From NCBI GenBank assembly GCA_026636295.1, contig CP089461.1:62001-126000 (forward strand): a stretch of DNA of 64,000 nt, given 5' to 3'. How positions within the stretch are numbered: the first letter of the stretch is position 1; each line of letters opens with the position of its first letter. Below are positions 20,607 to 30,686 of the stretch, piece by piece. Made by a program: the position numbers and the translations under genes. The notes below the pieces were generated by a model. That model was not told the origin of the DNA. It saw nothing but the letters and a program-made list of their open reading frames with translations, and ran no database searches. The DNA comes from Medakamo hakoo (Eukaryota; Chlorophyta; Trebouxiophyceae; Coccomyxaceae).

Positions 20607-22445
20607 ATGCCGCCGCGCAGGCGGCCGCCGGACGGCGGCGGGCCCGCGGCCACGGCGGCGCTGCCGCACGCCGCTGGCCAATACCACAGCTTGCCGCTGC
20701 CCGTCCCGCCGCGGGGCGCGTCGGCTGCGGGTCCCCGCCGGCCAGACGCCGGAGAATGGACGTCGCCACAAGCCAAGCGGACCCGACACGCTGGGCTGGG
20801 GCCGGCGCGCGGGCGCGGGTCCGACGCTGATGCGGCGCGCGCGCGAGAATGGCCGTCCGCGGACTGGGCGTCCGCCGCCGCGGCTGCTGCCGGCGCCGCC
20901 GCGTCCCCACCAGGCTCTATCGTGGTCACCGTCAGCGAGGCTGGGCCCAGCGGGGACGGGGGCGAGGCGGCCTGGCCCATGGGCGACGCCCAATTGTCCG
21001 GCGAGCTCGCCCAACCCTCTCCACCCCCACCCACGGCCGCTGCGGCGGCCGCCCGCGCCCGCCGCATGCTCGCCCTGGCGTCCACGTTCCGGCAGGCGAC
21101 GTCCATTGCAGCGGCGTTGGGCAGCGTGGCGGACGCGGCTGTCACGGCGGCCCGGCGCGCGGTCGTCGCCGCCGTCCGGGCCGACCCAGCCCGCCTGGCG
21201 GAGCGGGGCTGGGCGGTCGTCGCGTACGGCGACCCGGCCGCCCTGGCCGCGTCCGTCGGGGCTGGCGGCCCGCCGCCGTTGCCGCCAGGCGCCGCCCCCA
21301 CAACCAGCCTGGCCGAAGCCGCCATCCGCGCCCTGGACGCCCGGCGGGTCGGCGGCGGCGACGCGCTCCTCGCGCGCGTCGGCCCGCCCAGCGCCGACGC
21401 ACCGCCATCACCCGTCCCCCAGCACGCCCTCGTCCTGTTGTCCGACGCCCTGGCCGCCCACCCGCGCCTGAGCGCCGCCCTGGCCGCCGCGTCTGCCGCG
21501 GGCGGGGCTCGGGAAGCCGTGCGCGCGCTGACGCCCGCCGCGGTCGACGCGGCGGCCGTCACGCGCGCGGCCGCGGGCGTTGCGATCCACGCCGCCGCGG
21601 CGGGCGCCGCGGCGTGGGCGCCCGCCGCGTGCAGCACGGGCGAGGCGGACGGCGGCGAGGTGAGGCCCCTGGACGGCGCGCCCGCCCTGTCCGCGCCCGC
21701 CCTGGCGGCCGTCCTGGCCCTGCGCGGCGTCGACCCGGACCTGCCGGTGGTCTGCGTCTCGGCCTCGCCCCTCTCCCCGCCGCCGCCGCCGCCGCGCGCG
21801 CCGCCGGGCGGCGCGCGCGCCGCCACCGCCGCCAAGCACCCCGCCTCGCCCCGGCGCACGGCCAGCCCGGACCGGGCCACGACGTCTGACGGCGGGCCGG
21901 CCGCGCCCGCCCTGACGCTGACGTCGGAGGACTGTGGGTCGGGCGGCGAGGCCGCCCGCCCCAAGGCAGCCCGGCCCACGGCCGGCGCAGCCCAGCAAGC
22001 CCCGCGCACGGCCCGGGACGTGGTCACGGACTGGGAGGCGGCCGACCACCGGGCCGCGACGGCCGGCGCGGCCGCGCACCTGGCGGTCGCGCGCCTGCGC
22101 GCGGCCAAGGCGGCCTGCCTGGAGGGGCTGGCGCACGTGAAGGCCATGCTGCGCGCCATCGGTGAGGACTGCGACGGCGGGCTTGACGACGACGGCGGGC
22201 GCGGCGGCGGCAGCGGCGCCGCGGCGCGCTCCCTGGCCCTGCCGGCCGCCTCCCTCGCGACCGTCTCGGCGACGGCCGGCCTCAGCGCCCTGGCCCGGCC
22301 CGCTCCGTCGGCTGCGACTGTCAGCCTTCTCAGCCCCGTGGGTGGTGGGCCGCCGCGCGGCGGCACCCGGTCCGTGGCCCGGCGCCTGGACGTGGAGGCG
22401 GGCGTTGCTGGGCCGGCGGCGGCGGCGCTGCCACCTCCCCAGGCC

Positions 22446-22481
<36 letters not shown>

Positions 22482-24044
22482 TCCACCTCCAGTGATGGGG
22501 CGGCGTGCGGCGGTGGTGACGGCGTCGGCGACGACGACGGCGACACGGCCGCCGCGCCGGCAGCCCCGTCCCCCGCGCGGGCGACGCCCGTGCGGGTGCC
22601 CGCCCCGCTCGCCGCGCCCAGCCCGCCGCCCTGGCCGGCCGCCCGGTCGCCCGCCCTGGCGGCGGCGCAGTCCCCTCGGCGCGTCCCGGCCGGCTCCCTG
22701 GCCGCGCGCGCGGGCCGAGATGCGCTGGCTCTGGCGGCGTCGTCCCCGCCCCGGCCGGCCGCTGCCGGTGCCGGTGCCGCCCCCCCGCCCCGCGCACGCG
22801 CGGCCTGGACTGCCGCGCCGCGCGGCGGCGCCGGAGGAGGGGCGGCGCCCGCTGTGGCGTCCGGCGCGCGCGTCGTGCCGTCGTCCGAGCTGGTGCGGCA
22901 CGCCGCCTCGGCGCGGTGCTCGGCGGGTGGCGGCGGTGGCGCCGGCGCGCCGCGCCCGACCTCTTTCGGGGCGGCCGGTGCGCCTGCGACGACCGCCTCC
23001 CTCCCGCCCGGCTCGCCCGTCCCGGCCTGGATGCTGCAGCGGGACACGCTGGCCGCGGCGTCGGCGTCTGTTGCAGGTGGTGGTGGTGGTGCGAGCGGGA
23101 GCCGGGCGCGGGTGGCGCACGCGGCGCCGGCCGGCAGCCCGCCCCGGCCGGCGTCCGCCCGCCTGCCCCCCGCGCTCGGCCCGCCGCCCAAGCCGGCGCC
23201 CGTCACGGCCCCACTGGCCCCCGCCCCGCAGTGGCCCGACCCGGCCAGCCCCACCACCACCGCCGCCGCCGCCACGTCCGTCGACGCGGGGTCGTCGGCG
23301 CGCACGCTGCCGCTGGCGCTCGCGCGCGCGCGCGCGCGCGCCGCGGCGGTCGCCCTCCCGCCCTCCGCCCGCCCGCCTCCGCCGGGCCCCATCCGGTGGC
23401 GGGCCCGCGGGCCCGAACCGCCGCCGTCCTCCATGACCCTGCTCGCGCCCGATGCGGAGACGCGGGCGGGCCGGCCCGGCGGCCTCGGCGGGCGGGCGGG
23501 CTCGGCCGGCGGGCTCGCCGCCCTGCCCCCGCCCGCGCTGCGGGGCAAGGCCCGCCCGCGGGCCGTGGCCGTCGGCCGCGGCCTGTCCGGCTGGGGCCTG
23601 TTCGCCATGGAACATCTGGCCCCCGGCGACTTCGTCGTCGAGTACCTGGGCGAGGCCGTGCGCGCGTCCCTGGCGGACGTGCGGGAGGCCGCGTACGGCT
23701 TTGCCGACGGCGGGACCTACATGTTCCGCGTGGACGACGCCTGGATGGTGGACGCCACGCAGGCGGGCGGGCCCGCCCGGTTCATCAACCACTCGTGCGC
23801 GCCCAACTGCGACACGCAGGCCGCGTGCGTGGGCGGCGGCGGCGGGAGCGGCGGGAGCGGTGGGGGCGGGGCCGGCGGCGGCGGGGCCGGCGCGGGCGCC
23901 AACCCGCGCATCGCCGTCGTCGCCAACCGCGCCATCGCCCCGGGCGAGGAGCTGACGTATGCGTACAATTTCGAGGAGGAGGACGACGCGGCGCCGCTGG
24001 CGTGCCGGTGCGGGGCGGCGACGTGCCGGGGTCGGTTGAACTGA
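20607..24044 (+). CDS. SET-domain histone-lysine methyltransferase
   Basis: A single open frame of 1145 residues. The last about 150 residues form a SET plus post-SET domain: GWGLFAMEHLAPGDFVVEYLGE, YMFRVDDAWMVDAT, the NHSCxPNC substrate/cofactor motif (RFINHSCAPNC), ELTYAYNFEEE, and the zinc-binding CRCGAATCRGRLN tail. The wording is closest to SET1/Trithorax (COMPASS-type, H3K4) enzymes, but no PHD, FYR or n-SET region is visible upstream. The first about 950 residues are Ala/Pro-rich low complexity with a few Ala-rich helical stretches. A Gly-rich insert sits inside the SET domain after the NHSC motif. The ATG at 20607 was chosen because the frame continues upstream into the previous gene's 3' end. 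Substrate specificity is inference. Confidence 0.8.
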
Positions 24045-24173
24045 GGGGGGGGGGGCAGGCGCACAGCAAAAGGAAAGTTGTGGTGTGGATGGATTGGAAT
24101 TTTTGTGAACAGAAAGGGGCCGCGTGATTTCCCCCCCCGCGCCGCACGAGTCCAAGCAGGCCCACCCCCTCCC

Positions 24174-24179
24174 AAAAAA
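24174..24179 (-). terminator. RNA polymerase III terminator (T6)
   Basis: Six consecutive T on the minus strand begin three bases past the tRNA 3' end, the usual RNA polymerase III stop signal. Confidence 0.8.
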
Positions 24180-24181
24180 GT

Positions 24182-24444
24182 CCCGCCTGGCGGGGCTCGA
24201 ACCCGCGACCGTCGACTGGCTTGTGGGCGCGGCGGTGCCGTGCCGCCGGCGAAAAGGGCGGCCGGACCTTTCAGGTCACGGCTGGAGCGCGCGCGCGCGG
24301 GGCGCGGCAGAGGGGGGACAAGCCCCTCTCACAGTCGGCCGTCCGTCGACGCGCCTCTCCACCCTTTCAGCGGGCGGGCGTGGACCCCGCCGCAGCCTGC
24401 CCCAACATAAGATCGATGCGCTAACCAAGCTGCGCCACAGGCGG
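24182..24444 (-). tRNA. Split tRNA-Ile(UAU) with 188-nt intron
   Basis: Minus strand. The 5' exon 24444-24406 folds as acceptor CCGCCTG, TG, D arm GCGC-AGCTTGGTTA-GCGC, A26, anticodon stem TCGAT and loop CTTATG. The 3' exon 24217-24182 gives A38, stem GTCGA, variable CGGTC, T arm GCGGG-TTCGAGC-CCCGC, acceptor CAGGCGG and discriminator G. All four stems pair, with one T-G in the anticodon stem. The anticodon reads UAU, an Ile tRNA that often carries an intron at position 37/38 in eukaryotes, exactly where the 188-nt insert (24218-24405) lies. Two oddities: the intron is far longer than usual, and position 37 is G instead of A. The sequence also contains an internal B box (GGTTCGAGCC), and a T6 terminator follows. 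A decayed copy is possible. Confidence 0.75.
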
Positions 24445-24831
24445 AGCGCGTACTAGCCGTACAGCGGTTACCAAATCTGATTTAATGAGGGCTTAAGAAT
24501 GGTTAGAGACCCGGGGTGCGGCCCAGCAGCGGCTTTGCTTTGGCCCGGCCCGGGCCAGCCCACAACCCACCGCGCCGAGGAAGGTCAGGCGACACACACG
24601 GGCCCGCGCCGTCCGTTTACAACACACGCGCGGGGGACGCAACCCCTGGAGTGGTGTTGGCAGGGCGGCCGGTGCCGCGCCCCTCTCGCACTCTCCTCCC
24701 CCCCCCTCACCACGATGGGCGGGGGGTCGAGGCCCCCTCCCTCCCCCGCCACCCTCGCGCCGGGCCGCGCCGCGCCACTGCCCGCCCAGCCCGCGGCGGG
24801 CCGTGTCGCCCAGGTCCAGCAGCTCGGGCGC
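24445..24831. other. Intergenic, no gene seen
   Basis: 387 bp upstream of the tRNA and downstream of a minus-strand gene. A relatively AT-rich patch (24460-24500, TTTAATGAGGGCTTAAGAA) lies just upstream of the tRNA start and may act as its promoter or as a barrier. No coding signal. Confidence 0.4.
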
Positions 24832-26154
24832 TTACTTAAACCAGCCCTTCGCTTCCGCCGCTGCCCGGTTGGCGGCGTCACTCACGGAATCCGCGGCCCG
24901 ACCAACGCCCGCGGCCGCGCGGTCGATGGCGTCGTCTGCCGACCGCTTCCAAAAGCGGTGCGCCTTGTTGCGCGCGGCCTGGGCTTCGTCCACGATGCCG
25001 CGCGCGTTGGCGGCGGCGCGCTCCGCCGCGGACATGGCGTCGGACGCCACGCCAGCCAGCGCCGCGTCCGCGTCGCGGGCGGCCGATCGGAACCAGCCGC
25101 GGGCCTTGTTGGCGGCGCGGTTGGCTTCGGCCGCGGCGTCGTCGGCCGCGCGGGACAGCGACCGTTCGGCTTCGCCGGCCTTGCGGGAGAAGATGCCCCA
25201 GCCCTTCTTGGCTTCGGCCGCGACGTCGTCGGCCGCGCGTTCCACGGCGCGTTCGGCGTCGCCGGCCTTCGCCTCGAACCAGCCCGCCGTCTTGCGCAGG
25301 TCGGCCGCCGCGCGCTTTTCCAGGTGGGCCACGCCCTCGCCGAGTTTGGCGTTGGCGTCCGCCGCCGCGTTGGCCGCGGCGCGGGCGGCAGCCTCGGTTT
25401 TGGCGGCCGCGTCCTGGGCGGCGGCGGACAGGGCTTTGCCCGCGCCTTTCGAGGCGTCGGCGACGGCGTGCGCCGCCTGGTCGGCGGCCGACTTGACGCC
25501 CGACGCGGCGGTCGCCGTCGCGGACTTGACGCCGGACGCGGCCTGGCCCAAGGCATCGTGCGTGGCCTGGGCGGCTTCGATGCCCTGTGGCGTTGGCGGT
25601 GTGGGGAGGGGGAGGGAGGGAGGGAGGGGCGCGGGCGGCCGTGAGAGCGGTGTGATGATCGGAGGTTGGGAGGGCGGTGCGGTGAGAGGGTCGCGCCAGC
25701 TACTGCCGGACCGCGGCGCCGCGCGCACACATTGCCGCCGCCCCACGCACCTTTTTGTTGGCGTCCTTCAGCGCGGACTCCACTTTGTTGGCCGCCTTGT
25801 CACCCTGGGGTCGTGTGGGGGGCGTGTGGATGGGAAGGGAGGTCAGGGGACGGGCCTGCGGGCGGGCGCAAGGCAGGCAGGCGCGCACGGGTCGGGCGTG
25901 CATGCATGCAATCAGCCGACACCAACACCTCGCCCAAACCCTCAACTCACGATGATGTCGTCCAGCAGGTCGTTCGCATAGATGTAGTAAGCCGCGCCCG
26001 CCAGGCCGGCAAGGATCAAGAAGGTTCCGACGCCAGACCCGCCCGAACGACGCTCTTCTTCCTCGGCATACGAAGCGGCAAAGCCGCGCGACTGGCCACG
26101 GGCGGCGGCTGCGTGCAGGCGGGAGGCCGGGCGGGCGAGGGAGTTGCGGAGCAT
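24832..26154 (-). CDS. Mitochondrial LEA-like amphipathic-helix protein
   Basis: Three exons, 25951-26154, 25751-25804 and 24832-25584, all phase 0, give 336 residues. The N-terminus looks like a mitochondrial presequence (MLRNSLARPASRLHAAAARG...RGFAASY). A hydrophobic segment (GVGTFLILAGLAGAAYYIYA, about residues 42-61) follows, then DLLDDII. The remaining about 270 residues are almost entirely Ala/Lys/Asp/Glu helix with a repeated unit of about 35 residues built on WF/WG...A-DAE-R-AADD-AAEA, close to group 3 LEA or apolipoprotein-like helices. Such proteins coat or protect membranes during drying or freezing. Here the membrane segment would tether the helices to a mitochondrial membrane. 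That topology is inference. It ends in GWFK. Confidence 0.78.
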
Positions 26155-26318
26155 GGCTTGGACGTGTACGCGTGTCACGGGGTGGGCGGTGTTGCGGGAA
26201 AGGGAGAGGCAAGCCGGGGCGGGGAGACGGCCGAAAAGAGAGAGAGAAAGAGTGGGCAGAGGGAACCCCGCGGGTCGGGAGAGGGCGCGCGCGCGCTTGG
26301 ACCCCCTCTCCACCCCAT

Positions 26319-26346
26319 CCCCCCCCCCCCCCCCCCCCCCCCCCCC
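26319..26346. repeat. Poly-C tract (C28)
   Basis: Twenty-eight consecutive C on the plus strand, upstream of the LEA-like gene. The complementary strand is poly-G and could form G-quadruplexes. Confidence 0.95.
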
Positions 26347-26557
26347 ACCCACCCCCCCCACCCCCCATCCCGCCCCGGTGTTTTGTATCATTGATCATCC
26401 GCGCCAAAGGAGTTCACACGCCCGCCCACACAGTCTTTCCCCCATTGAAAAAAAATGCGACGTTCCCCCTCTCCCTCACCCCCCACCCCCCAGCCAGGGA
26501 CCCCCCCCTCCCCACCACTCACCGACCTGACGCGCTGGCCGGCGCCCGGCAAAAAAA

Positions 26558-26594
26558 GGGGGGGGGGGGGGGGGGCTGCCCCCCCCCCCCCCCC
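26558..26594. repeat. G18-CTG-C16 homopolymer palindrome
   Basis: Eighteen G, a CTG spacer and sixteen C form a near-perfect hairpin, followed by (CA)n. It starts about 25 bp downstream of the uL10 stop on the minus strand and would be transcribed into its 3' end unless cleavage is earlier. An assembly or polymerase-slippage artefact is possible. Confidence 0.9.
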
Positions 26595-26617
26595 ACACAC
26601 ACACACACGCACGCAGT

Positions 26618-27335
26618 TCAAGCCGCTTTCGGGAAGACGTCCCCGACCAGCTTGGTCTTGTCGTCGTCGCCGTCCGCCAGGGCGGACACGCCCCGCCCCA
26701 CCTTGGTCGGGACGGCGTTGATCGCGAGGGCGACCTTGGTCGGCACCTTTTTGATGAGGACGGCGATGCGCGTGATCAGCTCCAGCTTGGTCGGCATGTC
26801 CTTGAGCGAGCGCAGGGCCTTGGAGTCCAGGAAGGCCGCCTCCATGACGGCGCCGGACACGTCCGTCCGCTTGACCTTGGCCTCCTTCTCCTCCTTGGTC
26901 AGGTCCGCGTGCAGCGCCTTTTCAAAGTCCAGGTACGCCTTGACGGAGCCGGCGATGGCGTCCTCGGGCGCAAACACCCAGGCATTCTCCAGCGACGTCG
27001 CGGGCGTCAGGGCCTCCCAGTTGCCGGCTTCGGCGGCCGCCCGGCGGACGAGCGTGTTTTTGCAGACGATGAGCTTGGCCGACGGCGGCAGCGCGCGGCG
27101 CAGCGACTCCATGGACTTGACGGACACGCCCTGGAACCGGACGCCAAAGACGACGGACGCGGACTCGAACGCCTCCGTCAGTTTGGTGACGGTCGCTTCC
27201 TTGGCCGGGCGGGACAGGGCGGCCTGCGGGCCGGCGAGCGAGCCACGGCGAGCGTGCACGGGCGCCGACGGCGCGGCCAGCGGCGCGCCACGCACGGACG
27301 TGGCAAAAGACAGGCGGGCCGGCGCGGCAGCAGGA
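26618..27335 (-). CDS. Plastid ribosomal protein uL10 (5' exon not found)
   Basis: At least 239 residues of the L10 stalk-base protein, which carries L7/L12 and recruits translation factors. Seen are KEATVTKLTEAF, the RNA-binding stretch ASVVFGVRFQGVSVKSMESL, LRRALPPSAKLIVCKNTLVRRA (family: LR..l......KNtL...A) and a helical C-terminus for L12 binding. An Ala/Ser/Arg-rich leader of about 50 residues (PARLSFATSVRGAPLA) reads as a plastid transit peptide. The coordinates run from a CCAACCAG acceptor at 27336. The frame stays open about 75 codons further upstream but never meets an ATG, so a small first exon is probably missing from this call. A mitochondrial L10 is less likely given the length and leader. 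Confidence 0.82.
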
Positions 27336-28613
27336 CTGGTTGGTAGGTGAAGAGTGGACACGCGTGTGAGATGGGTGAGGAAAAGGGCGGCGGCCGTGCG
27401 CGGGCGGGCGCGAAACAGGGGCTGCGCAACTGCTGCTCGTCGGAGAATTGGCGTGCGGCAGGACGCTAGCCACGCGGCTGCGGCCGGGCGGGGAACGGCG
27501 TTGTACTCACGCCTCCTTGCACTAACAAGTTTTCAGAGACTCTGGCATCGTTCGCCGACACGCGCGAGTCAAAAGCAAGGCCTTCACGCGCCGCGGCGCG
27601 CGATTCTGCGCTCCTGGCTAGGCGGGCGCCCCACACGAGCACACGGCCCGACAGCGAGGAAGCACGCCGTGCGTGTGGGCCGGTGCCAGGGCCAATGTTC
27701 GGGCGATGCACCTCAACGGGCTCCCAGGACGCGTGCATGCCTTTGGCGTGGAATGGCGGGCGTGTCTAGAGGGGCAACCGCCCCCGCCCGACCCGTTTTT
27801 TTCCGCCCACTCGCAGCCGCCGCACCAACCGCGGCCACTCAATCGGGGCGGGGGCGCCCGTTTTCGTCTCAAAAACGCACCGGCTGCAGCTCGTGCCCGG
27901 CCGCCCCATCCGGGTGGCAAGAGCGGACGCAGACATGGTCGACGTCCAAGGAAGGATTGGGGTGCGGAAGTGCGGCGGGAGTGTGGTGGGCGCCCGCCGG
28001 AGAGAAGCGAGGTGTGAGGGAGAGTGGCTTCGGCCGACCACCCATCCTCACCACTACCGTCCATCGCCACTACCCTCTCCCCGTCTCCTCTCTCTCTTTT
28101 CCGCACTCTTTTTTTGTTCCGCTTTTACACACATGCAACGCGCCCATGCGGCGTGATGGGCCGGAAAACAAACAGACCTACGACAGGCGCCTGCCTGAGA
28201 GAAAGCGAGGCGTGTGACGAGCGCACACACACACACTCTCTCTCTCTTCATGCACGGCCACCCGCCCGGCCCGCCCTCCAGGCTCCCATGCACCCGCACG
28301 GCCGGCGCCCGCACACCAGGCTCGTCCCACACACTCACACGCACACACAAAAAAATGAACCCCACGACAGCGCACTCACGCCCACCACCCTTGCGCACGG
28401 GCCCAGGCAGCGCGGAGGAGGAGGAGCGGTGTGGGAGGGCTGGCCCGCCCGACACGCACGAGCCCCACCCGCGCGCGCGCACCCTTCAACCCCGCGCGCC
28501 GCCCTCAGCGCCGCAAGCCACAAGGCACACACACACACGACCACGCGCACGCCCGCACGCCGGCGCACTGCAAGAGAGGGCACAGCCAGCCAGCCAGCCA
28601 GCGCCACCCCTCT
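27336..28613. other. Long intergenic region, unresolved
   Basis: 1.28 kb between two minus-strand genes. It should contain the uL10 promoter and first exon and the 3' end of the FNR gene. Seen are an A/G-rich patch with CT repeats near 28080-28260, T-rich runs and (CA)n stretches. Several open frames exist on both strands but none has a recognisable product or the usual codon bias. Confidence 0.5.
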
Positions 28614-30489
28614 TCAGTACACCTCCACGTGCCACTGGTTGTTGGCCTTCAGCTTGCCGAAGAACTCCTCCCAGACCAGGCCCTTCTCGCCCGCGACGCG
28701 CTCGAGCATGGCCTGGATGCCCGGCATCATGCCCTTGAGCCCGCAGAAGAAGATGTGGGCGCCGTTGTCCAGCAGGTCGAAGACCTCGTCCGCGTACTCC
28801 TCCACCTTGTCCTGGATGTACATCTTGCCGCCGCGCGCGTTGGTCTGCTCCCGGGACAGGGCGTAGTCCAGGCGGAACTGGTCCGGGTACGTGGCCGCGA
28901 TCGCCTGCAGCTCGTCGTCGTACAGCGTGGCATCCCGGTTGGCGACGCCCATGAACAGCCAGGCCAGGCCCGTGAACCGGTAGTTGGGCACGTCCTCCAG
29001 GAACATGCGGCGCCAGAAGGAGCGGAAGGGCGCGATGCCCGTGCCCGTGGCGACCATGATGAAGACCGCGTTCGGGTCGGTCGGCATGAGCAGGATCTTG
29101 CCCGTCGGGCCCGTCATCTCCACCTCGTCGCCCGCCTTGGCGTCGCACAAGAAGTTGGAGCAGATGCCCTTCTTGGCCGGGTCCTCCGCCTGCAGCTCCG
29201 GGCACCAGTACGTCGCCCGGCGCACGCACAGCGACGTCGTCTGGCCGTCAAAGGTGTCGCCGTACCGGGAGGCGGCGATGGAGTACAGGCGCACGCCGTG
29301 GCGGACCTCCTTGCCCTTGGAGTTGATCTTGGTGCCGGGCGGGATGACGCCGTACGACTGGCCCTCCCAGAACGGGATCTTGCCGTACGTGTCGATGACG
29401 ATGTGGCACGTCTCGCCGGTGGCCTTGGGGCCGACGATGCGCTCGACGGACCGGACCTTGGCCTGTGGTGGGGGGTTGTGGGGTTGTGTGGTGGTGGTGG
29501 GTGGTGGTGGTGGTGGGAGGGGGTGGGAGGGGGTGGGGAGGGGGTGGGAGGGGGGACTGGGGGTCAGCGCCGACGCGCGTTTTCGGGCACAGCCCTCCAG
29601 CGCCGGGCGCAAAATGCGGTCTGCCGCGCGCGTTCCAGCCGCGTCCAGCCCTTTCAAACTAAAGTGCAGGCCTCGTGCTAGGCTCAGAGTGGGCGGGCGA
29701 GGCGGGAGGAGGCGCCACGCCCGCGGCGGGCGGGGGCGGCCTCTCCACGCGCGGCCGCGGGGGGTGCTTGATTGGCCGCCAATCCCTCTCACCTTGAAGG
29801 GCGCCTTGTTGTTGTAGGTGTTGAGGGGCAGCTCGCCCTCCTCCAGCTCGAGGGGGACCTTGGAGCGCGTGACCTGAGCGTGTGAAGGGTGGGAGTGGGA
29901 GCGTCAGAAGGTACAGGGCGGCGCCAAAAAAAAGGGGCGCCGCACGCCGAGAGGGTGAGGGAGCGTTTTTGGCCAGCGGCGGGTCACACATGCGGACGCG
30001 ACGGCGGGAGCGGGGCGGGGCCTGTCCTCACGCGCTCTTGTTGCCGAGGGGGCCAATACACGGCCCAACCCCGCCGCCTGCGGCCGTCCGAGGGGAGGGG
30101 TGGAGGGGGAGGGTGGCGAGGCGGCCGACGTCTCTGCTTGCTTGCACCCACAAAACGCCACGACCACCACCAAAAAGACGAAAAAAAGCAAGCGCACCGT
30201 CTTGGTCGCCTGCGCCACGACGGTCATGCCGCGGGCGGGACGGCCCGCACGGACGGGAGCCCGGATCTGTGAAGGAGGGAGGAAGAATGGGCGTGAGCGC
30301 GGGGCGGGCGCGCGGGACGAGACGAAGAGGAAAGAGGGAGAGCGTTTTCTTTCGGCTTGGTTTCGCGGCGCGATGGGGGAGACAAGCCGCCGCCGTCCAC
30401 AGGCGTCGTTCCACCCCTTTGCCCCTCCTTCCTCCCGCAGAGCGACAAACAGCGCCTCCGCCACACACCTGGGCCATGGAGGTCTGCAT
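28614..30489 (-). CDS. petH: Chloroplast ferredoxin-NADP+ reductase
   Basis: Four exons, 30469-30489, 30198-30266, 29793-29873 and 28614-29462, all phase 0, give 339 residues. The enzyme passes electrons from photosystem I-reduced ferredoxin to NADP+ at the thylakoid membrane. Exons 1-2 encode a short Arg/Ala-rich plastid transit peptide ([19 protein letters not shown]). The body has the FAD motif RLYSIAAS, the [11 protein letters not shown] loop, the NADP motifs [15 protein letters not shown] and [12 protein letters not shown], and the terminal Tyr that stacks on the flavin (WHVEVY end). The first exon is only seven codons. The intron before the last exon holds a TGG-rich repeat. Classic plant-type FNR, strong evidence of a photosynthetic host. 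Confidence 0.95.
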
Positions 30490-30600
30490 GGTTTTTGGTT
30501 GAAGGAAAATGCGAGTGGTTTTTCTTTCGCGAGCGAAGGAGAGTGTGAGGCGCAGAGTGCGGCGCGGCTGCAACCTCCGCCCCGCCACCCTCTTTTTTCT

Positions 30601-30684
30601 TTCTACAAGCACATGCTGGGCCAGCCGCTGTCCTACGCCGACGTGGAAGCCGTGGACCCGGCCTACTTCCGCACGCTGGCCTAA
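30601..30684 (+). pseudogene. Orphan fragment of a HECT ubiquitin ligase
   Basis: 27 codons reading FYKHMLGQPLSYADVEAVDP and a few more, then TAA. This matches the conserved segment of UPL1/HUWE1-type HECT domains (FYKHILGVKVTYHDIEAIDP). It follows a pyrimidine tract like an exon edge and uses the local high-GC third positions. Neither the remaining HECT lobe, with its catalytic Cys, nor any upstream HECT sequence exists here: FNR starts on the opposite strand 112 bp upstream, and the peptidase gene ends 3 bp after the TAA. I read it as a broken-off exon from a duplication elsewhere. It could be a wrongly joined segment. Confidence 0.7.
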
Positions 30685-30686
30685 AA

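Larger units (their letters stand above)
26155..26617. other. Intergenic region with homopolymer tracts
   Basis: It holds the leader of the LEA-like gene, a C28 run (26319-26346) and a G18-CTG-C16 palindrome (26558-26594) just past the stop codon of the uL10 gene. No gene is apparent. Confidence 0.6.

Noticed and set aside
20081-24155. Antisense frames of 1175 and 915 codons opposite the SET gene
   Set aside because: Same GC-shadow effect. The sense strand carries the clear SET and post-SET motifs.
27354-28217. 287-codon plus-strand frame between uL10 and FNR
   Set aside because: Composition is random Arg/Ala/Gly, no motif, no sensible start context, and it overlaps the expected uL10 promoter region.
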